22,375 nucleotides of DNA from Atribacteria bacterium SCGC AAA255-G05. GTDB lineage: Bacteria > Atribacterota > Phoenicimicrobiia > Phoenicimicrobiales > Phoenicimicrobiaceae. A program made the position numbers and the translations under genes. Below the pieces are notes generated by a model. The model was given only the letters and a program-made list of their open reading frames with translations, did no database searches and was not told where the DNA came from. The DNA is taken from NCBI GenBank assembly GCA_000405605.1, contig ASPA01000036.1, positions 1 to 22,375 on the forward strand. Direction: 5' to 3'. Of the stretch, positions 7,583 through 15,602 are shown one piece after another. The number at the start of each line of letters is the position of its first letter. Within the stretch, counting starts at the first letter, position 1.

Positions 7583-8653
7583 TTGAGAGAAAAAATAGGA
7601 ATTGCTATTATCAGTTATGCCTTTGAACATGCCTATCAATGTACTGAAGCTCTCATAGAAGTCCCTGATGCTTGTATCCCAATAATCTGGGATGATTATA
7701 AAGAACGGGGAAAGGCAGCAGCAAAAAAATATAATTTATTATATAGCAATTCACTTGATTATGTTTTACAGGTACCCGAGGTAAAGGGGGTAATCATTTC
7801 ATCCGAGACGAGTAAACATTTAGAACTGATCAAAAAGGCTGCAGAAGCAGGAAAAGCAATTCTCTGTCAGAAACCTCTAGCACATACATTAAAGGAGTGT
7901 GACCAAATTATAGAGATTATAGATAAAACTGGTGTACCTTTTAGCTTAGCCTTTCAAATGCGCTATGACCCTGTTCGCAAAAAAGTAAAGGAGCTTCTTG
8001 ATTTAGGTGTAGTTGGAAAAATTTCTGCCCTACGGTGCCGTCACGGAGGTCCATGGATGCTGGATAAAGAGTATATGTCCTACCCCTTTAGGTCTTGGTT
8101 ATTTGATCCTAAATGTACACCGGGTATGTTTATGTGGGAGGGAATACATGTTGCGGACTTTATGTTATGGATACTGGGTGAGCCGGTCAGTGTAACCGCC
8201 CAGATAGGAAATATTGTTACAGATATTGGATATGATGATACGGGACTGGCAGTTTACCGCTTTAAAAATGGTAAGATGGGTATTCATTTTTCCAGCGCTG
8301 TAATGCTGGCGGCAGAAAATTCACTTGAGATATACGGTGATAAGGGTGTAATTATTCAAAATTATGGGGATACATCTTCAACGGAGATTTATAGGGACGA
8401 AAGGGCAGTTGCCTTAAAGATGTACTCAACAGATTTTGAGGAAAAGAAATGGAAGGAATTTGACTTTTCCAGTGAAGTTTCCCAGCTGAATAGGAAAAAA
8501 GCACCTGCCTATGCATTTTTAGACTATATTAAGGGGAAAGATAATAATCCTATTACTGCTAGAGAAGGCAGAAAGTCTGTAGAGATGATTCTGGGAGCTT
8601 ATAAGTCTAACAGAGAAGAGCGAACTATTTATTTTCCCTTGAAAGATAATTAA
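7583..8653 (+). CDS. Gfo/Idh/MocA-family oxidoreductase 2, altered active site
   Basis: About 356 residues. An ATG exists at 7562, but GGAGAGG at 7568-7574 sits 8 bases before TTG 7583, which starts the protein at the conserved REKIGIAII; TTG is the likely start. It aligns with the preceding gene across the fold (KTGVPF, VGKIS, RCRHGGP, EIYGDKGVIIQNYGD). Differences lie at key sites: CQKP replaces CEKP, with lysine K97 kept. The expected catalytic Asp aligns with W185, followed by E186, while H189 is retained. The enzyme may therefore use another substrate or chemistry. There is no GxGxxG motif (AIISYAFE). Substrate unknown. Confidence 0.85.
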   Translation: MREKIGIAIISYAFEHAYQCTEALIEVPDACIPIIWDDYKERGKAAAKKYNLLYSNSLDYVLQVPEVKGVIISSETSKHLELIKKAAEAGKAILCQKPLAHTLKECDQIIEIIDKTGVPFSLAFQMRYDPVRKKVKELLDLGVVGKISALRCRHGGPWMLDKEYMSYPFRSWLFDPKCTPGMFMWEGIHVADFMLWILGEPVSVTAQIGNIVTDIGYDDTGLAVYRFKNGKMGIHFSSAVMLAAENSLEIYGDKGVIIQNYGDTSSTEIYRDERAVALKMYSTDFEEKKWKEFDFSSEVSQLNRKKAPAYAFLDYIKGKDNNPITAREGRKSVEMILGAYKSNREERTIYFPLKDN

Positions 8654-8731
8654 AGATATTTTACTTTGATTTTTATGGCAGATATCTCAGCTAATAATAA
8701 AAGTTAACTTAATGTAAGGAGGGTATTAGAT

Positions 8732-9511
8732 ATGAAACTGGAGGGAAAAGTAGCTATAGTTACAGGTTCTGGACGTGGAATTGGACGGGTAATTGCCACC
8801 ACTCTAGCCAAGGTCGGAGTAGATGTTGTTGTTACATCACGCAGCTTGAACCAAATTGAAGAAACGCGAGATAAGGTTCGCAAACTGGGCCGTCGTTCTA
8901 TTGCTGTTCAGGGTGATATTACCATAGAAGAGGATGTTAAAAGGTTAATAGGTAAGACAATAAAGGAATTCGGCAAGATTGATATTCTGGTGAATAATGC
9001 TGGAATAACCGGTCCGATGACCGAGATTGTTTCAATGGACCTTGAAGGCTGGAGAAAGACACTGGATATCAATATTACCGGTACAATGCTTCCTACTCGT
9101 GAGGCCCTTAAGCATATGATTGAAAGAAAGAGCGGTAATATTATAATAATATCTTCAAATGCAGGTCAGCGTGGTTTAGCCACGCGGAGCCCTTATGTAA
9201 GTTCAAAGTGGGCCCAAATAGGTTTTGCTCAGTGTCTTGCCCATGAGGTAACAAAATATAATATTCGTGTTAATACTGTCTGCCCCGGGGCAGTTAAAGG
9301 GGAGCGGATTATAAAATATATGCAACAAAGAGCTAAAATATCTAATATCGGTTTTGAAGAAGGGATGAAGTCTGTTGCCAATGATGCTTTAATGAAAAGA
9401 CTTGTTACACCAGAAGAAGTAGCTAAAGCAGTCCTGTTTTTAGCCAGTGACGCCTCTAGTGGAATAACAGGTCAAACCCTGAATGTCTGTGGTGGAACAG
9501 TACTTCATTGA
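8732..9511 (+). CDS. SDR-family NAD(P)-dependent oxidoreductase
   Basis: 259-residue classical short-chain dehydrogenase. TGSGRGIGR at 11-19 binds the cofactor, NNAG is at 88-91, the catalytic Ser is at about 142 (IISSNAG), and YVSSK holds Y155 and K159. The C-terminus FLASDASSGITGQTLNVCGGT is typical of sugar and 3-oxoacyl reductases. Ribosome site AAGGAGG lies before the ATG. Given the pathway, it could reduce or oxidise a keto-sugar acid, for example supply the missing tagaturonate reductase step, but nothing in the sequence fixes its substrate. It sits 78 bp after the second Gfo/Idh gene. Confidence 0.88.
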   Translation: MKLEGKVAIVTGSGRGIGRVIATTLAKVGVDVVVTSRSLNQIEETRDKVRKLGRRSIAVQGDITIEEDVKRLIGKTIKEFGKIDILVNNAGITGPMTEIVSMDLEGWRKTLDINITGTMLPTREALKHMIERKSGNIIIISSNAGQRGLATRSPYVSSKWAQIGFAQCLAHEVTKYNIRVNTVCPGAVKGERIIKYMQQRAKISNIGFEEGMKSVANDALMKRLVTPEEVAKAVLFLASDASSGITGQTLNVCGGTVLH

Positions 9512-9514
9512 GAA

Positions 9515-9554
9515 TGTATCAAGAACTTGATATCTTTATCAAAGTATTGATACA
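9515..9554. promoter_or_regulatory. Inverted repeat between SDR and ABM genes
   Basis: TGTATCAA and TTGATACA face each other at the ends of this 40-bp segment. The left half also contains the internal palindrome TATCAAG-AA-CTTGATA. It starts 3 bp after the SDR stop. It is followed by A-rich rather than T-rich sequence, so an operator or mRNA hairpin is likelier than a terminator. Confidence 0.4.
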
Positions 9555-9581
9555 TAAAAAAGGAAGAAAGGGGGTATGTCT

Positions 9582-9890
9582 ATGGTTCAATTACATGTAA
9601 GTGCTAAGATTATAAAGGGAATGAGAAAGGAATTAGAAAAAAACTATCGGGAAAACTTTCTTCCCACCATATCTAGGCAAGAGGGATTCTGTGCCTGTTA
9701 CCTACTAACAGATGTGGAGGGTACAGATTGCTGTGAAATATTAATTTCTTTTGATTCAGAATCTTCCCGCGAAAAATGGGTAACTTCAGATGATCATCAG
9801 GCTGTTTGGCCAGAAATCAAAAAATGTCTTGTTGATATTATGGATATAAGGTTTGATGTGATTGCCGGAAGTACTGTTTTGGATGTATGA
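9582..9890 (+). CDS. Small ABM-type (dimeric alpha/beta-barrel) protein
   Basis: 102 residues from the ATG at 9582. An upstream in-frame ATG at 9576 is only 1 base from the AAAGGGGG ribosome site and is unlikely. The single domain resembles the antibiotic-biosynthesis-monooxygenase (ABM/YgiN) fold: an N-terminal strand VQLHVSAKI, a helix with RENFLPTISRQEGF, strands CYLLTDV and EILISF, then a helix DDHQAVWPEIKKCL. Related proteins act as heme-free oxygenases, isomerases or dimeric sugar epimerases such as the RhaM type. In this sugar locus an accessory epimerase-like role is possible. The actual reaction is unknown. It ends 108 bp before the binding-protein gene. Confidence 0.7.
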   Translation: MVQLHVSAKIIKGMRKELEKNYRENFLPTISRQEGFCACYLLTDVEGTDCCEILISFDSESSREKWVTSDDHQAVWPEIKKCLVDIMDIRFDVIAGSTVLDV

Positions 9891-9904
9891 AATTTATTTC
9901 GAAT

Positions 9905-9960
9905 TTGACAATGAACCGACTAACGGGCACAATATTTCGAGGAAAATTGCAATATTTTCC
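9905..9960 (+). promoter_or_regulatory. Promoter with downstream palindromic operator, ABC importer
   Basis: TTGACA at 9905-9910, 17 bp spacer, then CACAAT at 9928-9933 as a weaker -10 box. Just beyond it GGAAAAT (9941-9947) and ATTTTCC (9954-9960) form a perfect inverted repeat with 6 bp between arms, placed where a repressor would block initiation. Binding by a sugar-responsive LacI- or IclR-type repressor is inference. Confidence 0.5.
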
Positions 9961-9998
9961 GGATATTAAAAAACATAAATATAAGGAGGAAACTTCAA

Positions 9999-11327
9999 GT
10001 GAAAATGAAAAAAAATTATTTTCTTATTTTGGTTTTGATTATAGCAGTAATCTTCACATTTTCTATTAATGTGCTTGCTAAAGAAACAATAGAAATTTGG
10101 CATTGGGAGACACCACCGCATCGTATAACAGCTCAGGAGGCTCTCTTTAGTCGTTTTGAAAAAGAAACTGGTATTGAAGTAAAACAGGTTCCGATTAATT
10201 TCCCGAATTATCAGAGCAAGATCATGGCCGGTATTGCTGCAAATTCTCTGCCGGACCTGCTTCTTATAAATCCGCCTCAATTGATGGACATGATCAAACA
10301 TGATGCGATTATACCTGTAGATGACATTTTTAACTCAATTCACAAAAAATATGAATTCCCGGAAGCTTTATGGACTGCCTATAATTATATGGGAAAACAG
10401 TATGGTTTACCAGTATATGGTGTAAGCTGGCCATTAACTTATAGAGCAGATCTTTATGAAGAAGCAGGGCTGGAACCGCCAAAGACTTGGGATGATCTGC
10501 TTGAGGCCGCTGAAAAGTTAACAATGGATAGAGATGGTGATGGCGAAACGGATATTTATGGTTTTTGTCTTCCTGTCTCTACTATAGGTAACTACGGCAG
10601 CCAGGTTGTATGGGGCTTTTTACGGACAAATGACGGTAAGATCACAGACCTTTCAAGCGGTGAACAACGTATCGTCTTTGATTCTCCAGAGACCCGGGAA
10701 ACTTATGAATTCTTAAGTAAATTGGCGAAATACACTGTCCCAGGTGCAGGGAATATGGACTGGGGCATGGCTGAGTTATTAATTAAGTCTGGTAAAGTAG
10801 CAACTGTAATGTACAATGGTGCCTGGTTACGGGAGCTGGATGAAAAAGATCCTGAGCTAGCCAGTAAGTATAAAATGACCTTCATGCCCATACCTGAAGG
10901 AGGTCAGCGTAAAAATACAGGTTATCCAAGAGGTATACTTATAACTAAAAGGGCAGAAGAGACAGGTCATCTTGAAGCCGTTCGTACCTTCCTGGAGTGG
11001 TTATATAAACCCGAGAATCATACAGAATATCTGATGATGGAGGCAGGCCTATTTATGCCTGTAACCAAAGCTACTGCCGAATCCGATACCTTTAATAACT
11101 ATCCGATTATTAAAAAGTATAATGATTTAATGCAGGTTCAGGCTAAGACTATGGAATATATCAGTTTGATTGGTTTTGAAGGTGGCGGAAAATCCCTTGA
11201 AGCCGGAGCTATTGAGGGTTCATTCCTTTTGGGAGCAGTATTGCAAAAGATAGTTAATGAAAACTGGTCTGTAGAAAAAGCAGTCGAATGGGGTCAGTCA
11301 GAATACGAAAAGATAGTAGAATATTAA
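9999..11327 (+). CDS. CUT1-type sugar ABC transporter substrate-binding protein
   Basis: 442 residues, exported. Residues 1-27 are a signal peptide: KMKKN, a hydrophobic core, cleavage probably after VLA. There is no lipobox cysteine, so it is a free periplasmic protein, which favours a diderm host. The mature part begins ETIEIWHWETPPH and follows the extracellular solute-binding family 1 (MalE/UgpB-like) pattern, with FEKETGIEV, LPDLLLINPP, KTWDDLLEAAEKL and GYPRGILI. The GTG start is 9 bases from GGAGG; ATG at 10005 is too far. Ligand not predictable; locus context suggests a cyclitol, sugar acid or oligosaccharide. A 20-bp hairpin follows, separating it from the permeases. Confidence 0.92.
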   Translation: MKMKKNYFLILVLIIAVIFTFSINVLAKETIEIWHWETPPHRITAQEALFSRFEKETGIEVKQVPINFPNYQSKIMAGIAANSLPDLLLINPPQLMDMIKHDAIIPVDDIFNSIHKKYEFPEALWTAYNYMGKQYGLPVYGVSWPLTYRADLYEEAGLEPPKTWDDLLEAAEKLTMDRDGDGETDIYGFCLPVSTIGNYGSQVVWGFLRTNDGKITDLSSGEQRIVFDSPETRETYEFLSKLAKYTVPGAGNMDWGMAELLIKSGKVATVMYNGAWLRELDEKDPELASKYKMTFMPIPEGGQRKNTGYPRGILITKRAEETGHLEAVRTFLEWLYKPENHTEYLMMEAGLFMPVTKATAESDTFNNYPIIKKYNDLMQVQAKTMEYISLIGFEGGGKSLEAGAIEGSFLLGAVLQKIVNENWSVEKAVEWGQSEYEKIVEY

Positions 11328-11342
11328 AGTAATATTTTGATT

Positions 11343-11386
11343 AAGGGTTACCGGAAGGATATACATATATCCTTCCGGTAACCCTT
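11343..11386 (+). terminator. Perfect 20-bp intercistronic hairpin after the binding protein
   Basis: Arms 11343-11362 and 11367-11386 are exact reverse complements (left arm begins AAGGGTTACC) around the loop ACAT. There is no T-run after it, so it more likely stabilises the binding-protein mRNA and partially attenuates read-through, giving more binding protein than permease, than acts as a full terminator. Confidence 0.8.
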
Positions 11387-11424
11387 CTTAGAAAAATCCT
11401 ACTGGGAAAAAAGGGGAATCTACA

Positions 11425-12348
11425 ATAAAGATATTTCGGAACTATGATCCTAACACAAATCTACAAGCGAAAAAGGAAAACCTATTCGGATGGCTGCTAG
11501 TTCTTCCGGGAATACTCTGGATTGGAGTAATTATCGTCTATCCTGTTCTACAAAATATATGGACGAGCTTTCATAAGCAGCTTATGGTTGAAGCTGATCC
11601 TCCCTTTGTTGGATTAAATAATTATATTAAAATATTATGGACTCCTGAATTCTGGGAGGAGGTAAAGCTTACCATTATCTGGACGGGTAGTAATCTGGGG
11701 TTGATTATTCCGATAGGAGTATTGATTGCTTTGCTCCTCAATCAGGAATATAAAGGGAAGAGTTTTTTCAGAACCTGGACACTTTTACCCTGGATGTTCC
11801 CGATAGTTGTAACCACTTTAATGTGGAGATGGATGCTATATCCTGTCTCAGGAGTTATAAATCACATTTTGAAACAGATTGGTATGATTACTGCGCCAAT
11901 AGAGTTTCTCAGTGATAGTAGTATTGCTATGTTTACAGTAGTCCTTGTGAATACCTGGAGATGGACTCCTTTTGTAGCAATAGTCATTTTAGGAACTCTG
12001 CAGACAATTCCTAAAGACATATATGAAGCGGCTACTGTTGATGGAGCAGGTATTTTTCAGAAATTCTTTTATATTACCCTGCCACACATCTTACCGTCTG
12101 TTATCATAAACTCATTTATACTGATGCTCTGGCTTTTTAACATGTTTCCGCCGATCTGGTTGTTAACCCAGGGCGGACCCTCGAGGGCAACCATGACCTT
12201 AGCTATTTCGATTTATAAAAAGGGTTTCCAGATTTTCAGGATGAGCGAAGTGGCAACCCTGTCAATAATATTACTCATAATTTTATCAATCACTACCTGG
12301 TTATATTTTAAATTTGTCGGTGGAAAATGGGGAAGATTAAATGATTAA
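11425..12348 (+). CDS. Sugar ABC transporter permease, MalF/UgpA-like (non-ATG start)
   Basis: Inner-membrane permease subunit. The first in-frame ATG (11584) would remove the first membrane helix, yet the frame is open back to 11392 and encodes FGWLLVLPGILWIGVIIVYP, a typical first helix. No ATG, GTG or TTG exists in that part. The ribosome site AAGGGG at 11411-11416 lies 8 bases from an ATA at 11425, giving 307 residues, the expected size. So either ATA is used, or an ATG has been mutated or misread. The cytoplasmic EAA loop, EAATVDGAGIFQKFFYITLP, docks the ATPase. The stop overlaps the next start by 8 bp, indicating translational coupling. Confidence 0.85.
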   Translation: MKIFRNYDPNTNLQAKKENLFGWLLVLPGILWIGVIIVYPVLQNIWTSFHKQLMVEADPPFVGLNNYIKILWTPEFWEEVKLTIIWTGSNLGLIIPIGVLIALLLNQEYKGKSFFRTWTLLPWMFPIVVTTLMWRWMLYPVSGVINHILKQIGMITAPIEFLSDSSIAMFTVVLVNTWRWTPFVAIVILGTLQTIPKDIYEAATVDGAGIFQKFFYITLPHILPSVIINSFILMLWLFNMFPPIWLLTQGGPSRATMTLAISIYKKGFQIFRMSEVATLSIILLIILSITTWLYFKFVGGKWGRLND

Positions 12349-13189
12349 CAGAGATGCTAAAAAAAGGAAGTTCATTCTCAAATTCGGTATATATTTAGGT
12401 CTGGGGCTTATATCTTTAATCTATGTTTTTCCCATCTATTGGGTATTTGTAACCTCAATTTCAGGCTTTAAAGAGTTAATGTTCGAACCACCGAAGGTTT
12501 TCCCAAATGCCCCAACAATTGAGCATTACATATATGTAATATCATCTTCAAAATACTTAATATTTTTGAAGAACAGTCTTTTTGTATCGATTCTCGTATC
12601 GATTTTAACACTTATAATGTCTGTTTGCTTTGCCTACGCACTTAGTAATGTTCGCTTTTATGGAAAATATTTTTTAAGTAAAACAATCTTAATGGTCTAT
12701 TTCTTTCCGGGAATTTTATTGATAATTCCGTTATTCCAGATGGCCCAAAAGGTAGGATTATATGATAATCTAATTAGTGTAGTTATTGTAAATATCTTAA
12801 TGACACTACCATTCAGCATCTGGACTCTTAAGCTATATTTTGATGATATTCCTAAGGAAATCAGTGAAGCAGCAAAGATTGATGGCTGTTCCCGGTTTGA
12901 TATCCTGTATAGAATCTTTTTGCCTCTAGTTTTACCGGGGTTAGCTACGGTTGCTATTTATTCTTTCGTTGTCTCTTGGAATGATTATTTATTTCCAGCG
13001 GTGTTAATATCAGATATTGACCATCAGACACTGGCAGTTGGAATTGCCGGCTGGACCTCTTCCTATTCTATTAACTGGGGCCAGATCGCCGCAGCATCTA
13101 TCATGACCATTATTCCGATTGTCATTTTCTTTGCCAGTGTAGGTAAACTCTTTATCAAAGGTCTTACCGGTGGAGCTGTTAAAGGATGA
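12341..13189 (+). CDS. Sugar ABC transporter permease, MalG/UgpE-like
   Basis: 282-residue second permease of the importer, about six transmembrane helices, starting with a basic N-terminus (RDAKKRKF) and the helix FGIYLGLGLISLIYVFPIYW. The EAA motif is EAAKIDGCSRFDILYRIFLP, which contacts the nucleotide-binding subunit. The conserved ending region SWNDYLFPAVLI and a final helix before GLTGGAVKG are typical of the carbohydrate uptake family 1. The ATG overlaps the previous gene's end. No ATPase gene follows within the operon; a UgpC/MsmX-like ATPase begins at 21999. Confidence 0.93.
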   Translation: MINRDAKKRKFILKFGIYLGLGLISLIYVFPIYWVFVTSISGFKELMFEPPKVFPNAPTIEHYIYVISSSKYLIFLKNSLFVSILVSILTLIMSVCFAYALSNVRFYGKYFLSKTILMVYFFPGILLIIPLFQMAQKVGLYDNLISVVIVNILMTLPFSIWTLKLYFDDIPKEISEAAKIDGCSRFDILYRIFLPLVLPGLATVAIYSFVVSWNDYLFPAVLISDIDHQTLAVGIAGWTSSYSINWGQIAAASIMTIIPIVIFFASVGKLFIKGLTGGAVKG

Positions 13190-13276
13190 GTCAAAACTAG
13201 GCATTAATTTTAGTTTCCTTTCATATATCTATTTAAAAGAAGATAAAGCTGCTTTAAGTAAATTTGTTTTACAGAG

Positions 13277-13305
13277 TTGATATGGAGACTAACTTAAATT
13301 TTATA
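13277..13305 (+). promoter_or_regulatory. Possible promoter before the CysD-like gene
   Basis: TTGATA (13277-13282), 17 bp, TTTATA (13300-13305), in the 159-bp gap after the second permease and 43 bp before the next ATG. Both boxes are one or two bases from consensus. AT-rich sequence makes chance matches common. Confidence 0.35.
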
Positions 13306-13348
13306 TAAATTATGAAACTAAAAATAAAATAAAAGGAGGAATAACAAA

Positions 13349-14170
13349 ATGGCAAACAAGGAAAAACTACTTGAAAAGAAGATTAGGGATTCCAAAAAGG
13401 TAATAGAGGAGGCTTTTGAAAAGTATGATGTTGATGACCTGGCAATAGCCTGGACAGGAGGTAAGGACAGTACACTTGTACTGCATTTTATCCATGAAGT
13501 ATGTAAGGAAAAAGGAATCAAGATACCAAAATGTTTCTGTATTGATGAAGGAGATATGTTTGAAGAGATTAGAGAATTTATTGATGCGACCAGTAAAAAA
13601 TATGGTGTTGAAGTTGAGTATATCCATAATCATGATGTATCCAGGGCAGCAGGCAATAAGCTTGGTTCCATGATTAAAGTAAGTGATCTCAATGAAAGAA
13701 ACCAGAGAGAGATTAAGCGCCTGGGTTACGAGGAAGATGAGTTCCCTTATGAGGCGGAATCCTTTGTTGGGAATCATTTAATGAAAACAGTTAGCTTAAA
13801 TGTATATCTTGAAGAAAATAATATTAAGGCATTCTTTGTAGGTATCAGATGGGATGAACAGGAAGCAAGAGCCAATGAGAAATACTTTAGCCCCCGGGAA
13901 AAAACAGAGTATAGTCCCGAACACATGAGAGTCTGTCCAATTCTCCACTTCTTGGAGAGGGATGTTTGGGATGCCATGTTTAAATATACTATACCAGTCT
14001 GTTCATTGTATAAAAAGGGATACCGTTCATTAGGTGCTAAATCAACAACAAGTAAAGCTGGTGATAAACCTGCCTGGGAGCAGGATTTAGAAAATATTAA
14101 TGAAAGAGGCGGGAGGCGTCAGGATAAAGAAGGACTAATGGAAAAACTAAGACAACTTGGTTATATGTAA
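13349..14170 (+). CDS. CysD/PAPS-reductase-like PP-loop adenylyl protein
   Basis: 273 residues, cytoplasmic, PP-loop ATP-pyrophosphatase superfamily. The P-loop is TGGKDST at 36-42. GIRWDEQEARA (165-175) and RVCPILHFLERDVW match the core of CysD, the small catalytic subunit of ATP sulfurylase. So do YRSLG at 225-229 and ERGGRRQDKEGLMEKLRQLGY at the C-terminus. CysD normally needs the GTPase CysN, which is absent here, so sulfate adenylation for assimilation is not assured. Lone CysD-like proteins in other loci may activate or modify other substrates. Strong ribosome site AAAGGAGG. It lies between a sugar importer and an arylsulfotransferase-like gene, which suggests sulfur-linked sugar metabolism. 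Confidence 0.82.
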   Translation: MANKEKLLEKKIRDSKKVIEEAFEKYDVDDLAIAWTGGKDSTLVLHFIHEVCKEKGIKIPKCFCIDEGDMFEEIREFIDATSKKYGVEVEYIHNHDVSRAAGNKLGSMIKVSDLNERNQREIKRLGYEEDEFPYEAESFVGNHLMKTVSLNVYLEENNIKAFFVGIRWDEQEARANEKYFSPREKTEYSPEHMRVCPILHFLERDVWDAMFKYTIPVCSLYKKGYRSLGAKSTTSKAGDKPAWEQDLENINERGGRRQDKEGLMEKLRQLGYM

Positions 14171-14200
14171 GGTCTAGTTAATGTAATATAAGGAGTAAAT

Positions 14201-15538
14201 ATGTATGGCTTAGAAAATAATATTCTAGAGAGAGGTATACCTGGAAGGCTTGAATTTATCTGTGATGTTGAAAGGCTTGAAAACGGAAACACTTTGATTA
14301 CAGATGCTGGAGATGAAACAGAACAGGGAAGTGAGATAATTGAAATAAACCCTGAGGGACAGATTGTCTGGAGGTTTGGGGAAGGTTTAAGGTTTGCTCA
14401 TAGTGCTAAAAGGATTAAAAACGGTAATACTCTGATAACTGATACTACCAATAACCGAGTAATAGAGGTAAATCCCGAGGGAGAGATTGTCTTTACTTCC
14501 GATAACTGGGGCAATGGTACTGGTAAATTAAGTGACGGGTCTCATCTGCATTATCCAAATGATGCCCATCAACTTGAAGATGGGAACCTACTGATTACTG
14601 ATAGAAATAATGACCGCTGTATTGTTGTAAACCATAAGGGAAATATAATCTGGTTCTATGATGAAGGTGTTCAACACCCTCACAACTGTGATATGCTTCC
14701 AAACGGGAATATTTTGATTGCAGATTCAGGTCATCATAGAGTTATTGAAGTAAATTGTAAGAAAGAAATTGTCTGGAAATATGGCGATGGTTCAAGAGAT
14801 ATCATAAACTGGCCTAGGGATGCGGATAGACTGGAGAATGGTAATACCCTTATTACCGATAGTAAAAATGGCCGTATTATTGAAGTTACTCCAGATAGGG
14901 ACGTTGTCTGGTCCTTTAAACCCCGCTATTTTGCAGACTTTTATGAAGCCGATAAACTGGAAAATGGTAATGTACTGATCTCTGACCAGCAGCATAAACA
15001 GGTTTTAGAGGTAGATCCTTATGGTAATATTGTCTGGTTCTTTAGAAATTACCGCAATCTAAACCCCATATACCCCAGGATTAAAAACGGTTCATTAAAA
15101 GAAAAAGGGGGAAATAACCTACCTCTTTACTGGACCTTTAATAGCCGTTTTGCCGAAGGTGGAGGTAAGGTTATCTGGGATGAGAATGGATCAAAGCCCT
15201 ATCCGGGTCTTGAATATGATAGGCCAGGTGCCCTCTATCTGCAGCAGTTTGTAGCGGTTAAACCTGGAAGGATCTATAAAATGGCAGGAAAAATAAAGAC
15301 AAGAGACATGGTAGAAGACAGTATTGCCTATTTACAGATGGCCTTTGTTGATGAGTATGGTGGCCTGATTGAGGATGCAGCTGAGGCTCCCAAAGGAGAA
15401 CTCTTTGTAGGGACAAATGCTTGGGTAGAAGACTCCTTTGAAGCTAGGGCACCGGAAGAGGCAAGGGCGGTAGAATTAAGGCTGGTTATTACCAGCAAAG
15501 GTAAGGTATGGGCAAAAGATATAATGTTCTTTGGCTAA
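14201..15538 (+). CDS. Six-repeat arylsulfotransferase-like beta-propeller with C-terminal jelly-roll-like domain
   Basis: 445 residues with no signal peptide or membrane helix, so probably cytoplasmic. Six repeats of about 45 residues share the pattern L-E-N-G-N-T-L-I-T-D...R-V-I-E-V-N-P-E-G-x-I-V-W. They begin near residues 26, 72, 125, 166, 211 and 253, consistent with a six-bladed propeller like arylsulfate sulfotransferase (ASST). Histidines occur between blades (H67, H117, H123, H159, H161), where ASST has its sulfuryl-accepting histidine, but the catalytic residue cannot be assigned by eye. Residues about 305-445 form a beta-rich module (ALYLQQFVAVKPGRIYKMAG, VELRLVITSKGKVWAKDIMF) like carbohydrate-binding domains. 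Known ASSTs are periplasmic; cytoplasmic location would be odd. It starts 31 bp after the CysD-like gene. Confidence 0.72.
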   Translation: MYGLENNILERGIPGRLEFICDVERLENGNTLITDAGDETEQGSEIIEINPEGQIVWRFGEGLRFAHSAKRIKNGNTLITDTTNNRVIEVNPEGEIVFTSDNWGNGTGKLSDGSHLHYPNDAHQLEDGNLLITDRNNDRCIVVNHKGNIIWFYDEGVQHPHNCDMLPNGNILIADSGHHRVIEVNCKKEIVWKYGDGSRDIINWPRDADRLENGNTLITDSKNGRIIEVTPDRDVVWSFKPRYFADFYEADKLENGNVLISDQQHKQVLEVDPYGNIVWFFRNYRNLNPIYPRIKNGSLKEKGGNNLPLYWTFNSRFAEGGGKVIWDENGSKPYPGLEYDRPGALYLQQFVAVKPGRIYKMAGKIKTRDMVEDSIAYLQMAFVDEYGGLIEDAAEAPKGELFVGTNAWVEDSFEARAPEEARAVELRLVITSKGKVWAKDIMFFG

Positions 15539-15602
15539 TTTATTTATGGATATTTTTAAGAACGGATATAGTGATAAATAAAATACTTTGGTGGTGTTGA
15601 AC

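Noticed and set aside
9887..10069. 60-codon plus-strand frame between the ABM and binding-protein genes
   Set aside because: It covers the importer promoter, operator and the signal-peptide coding region in another frame; no ribosome site and no family resemblance.
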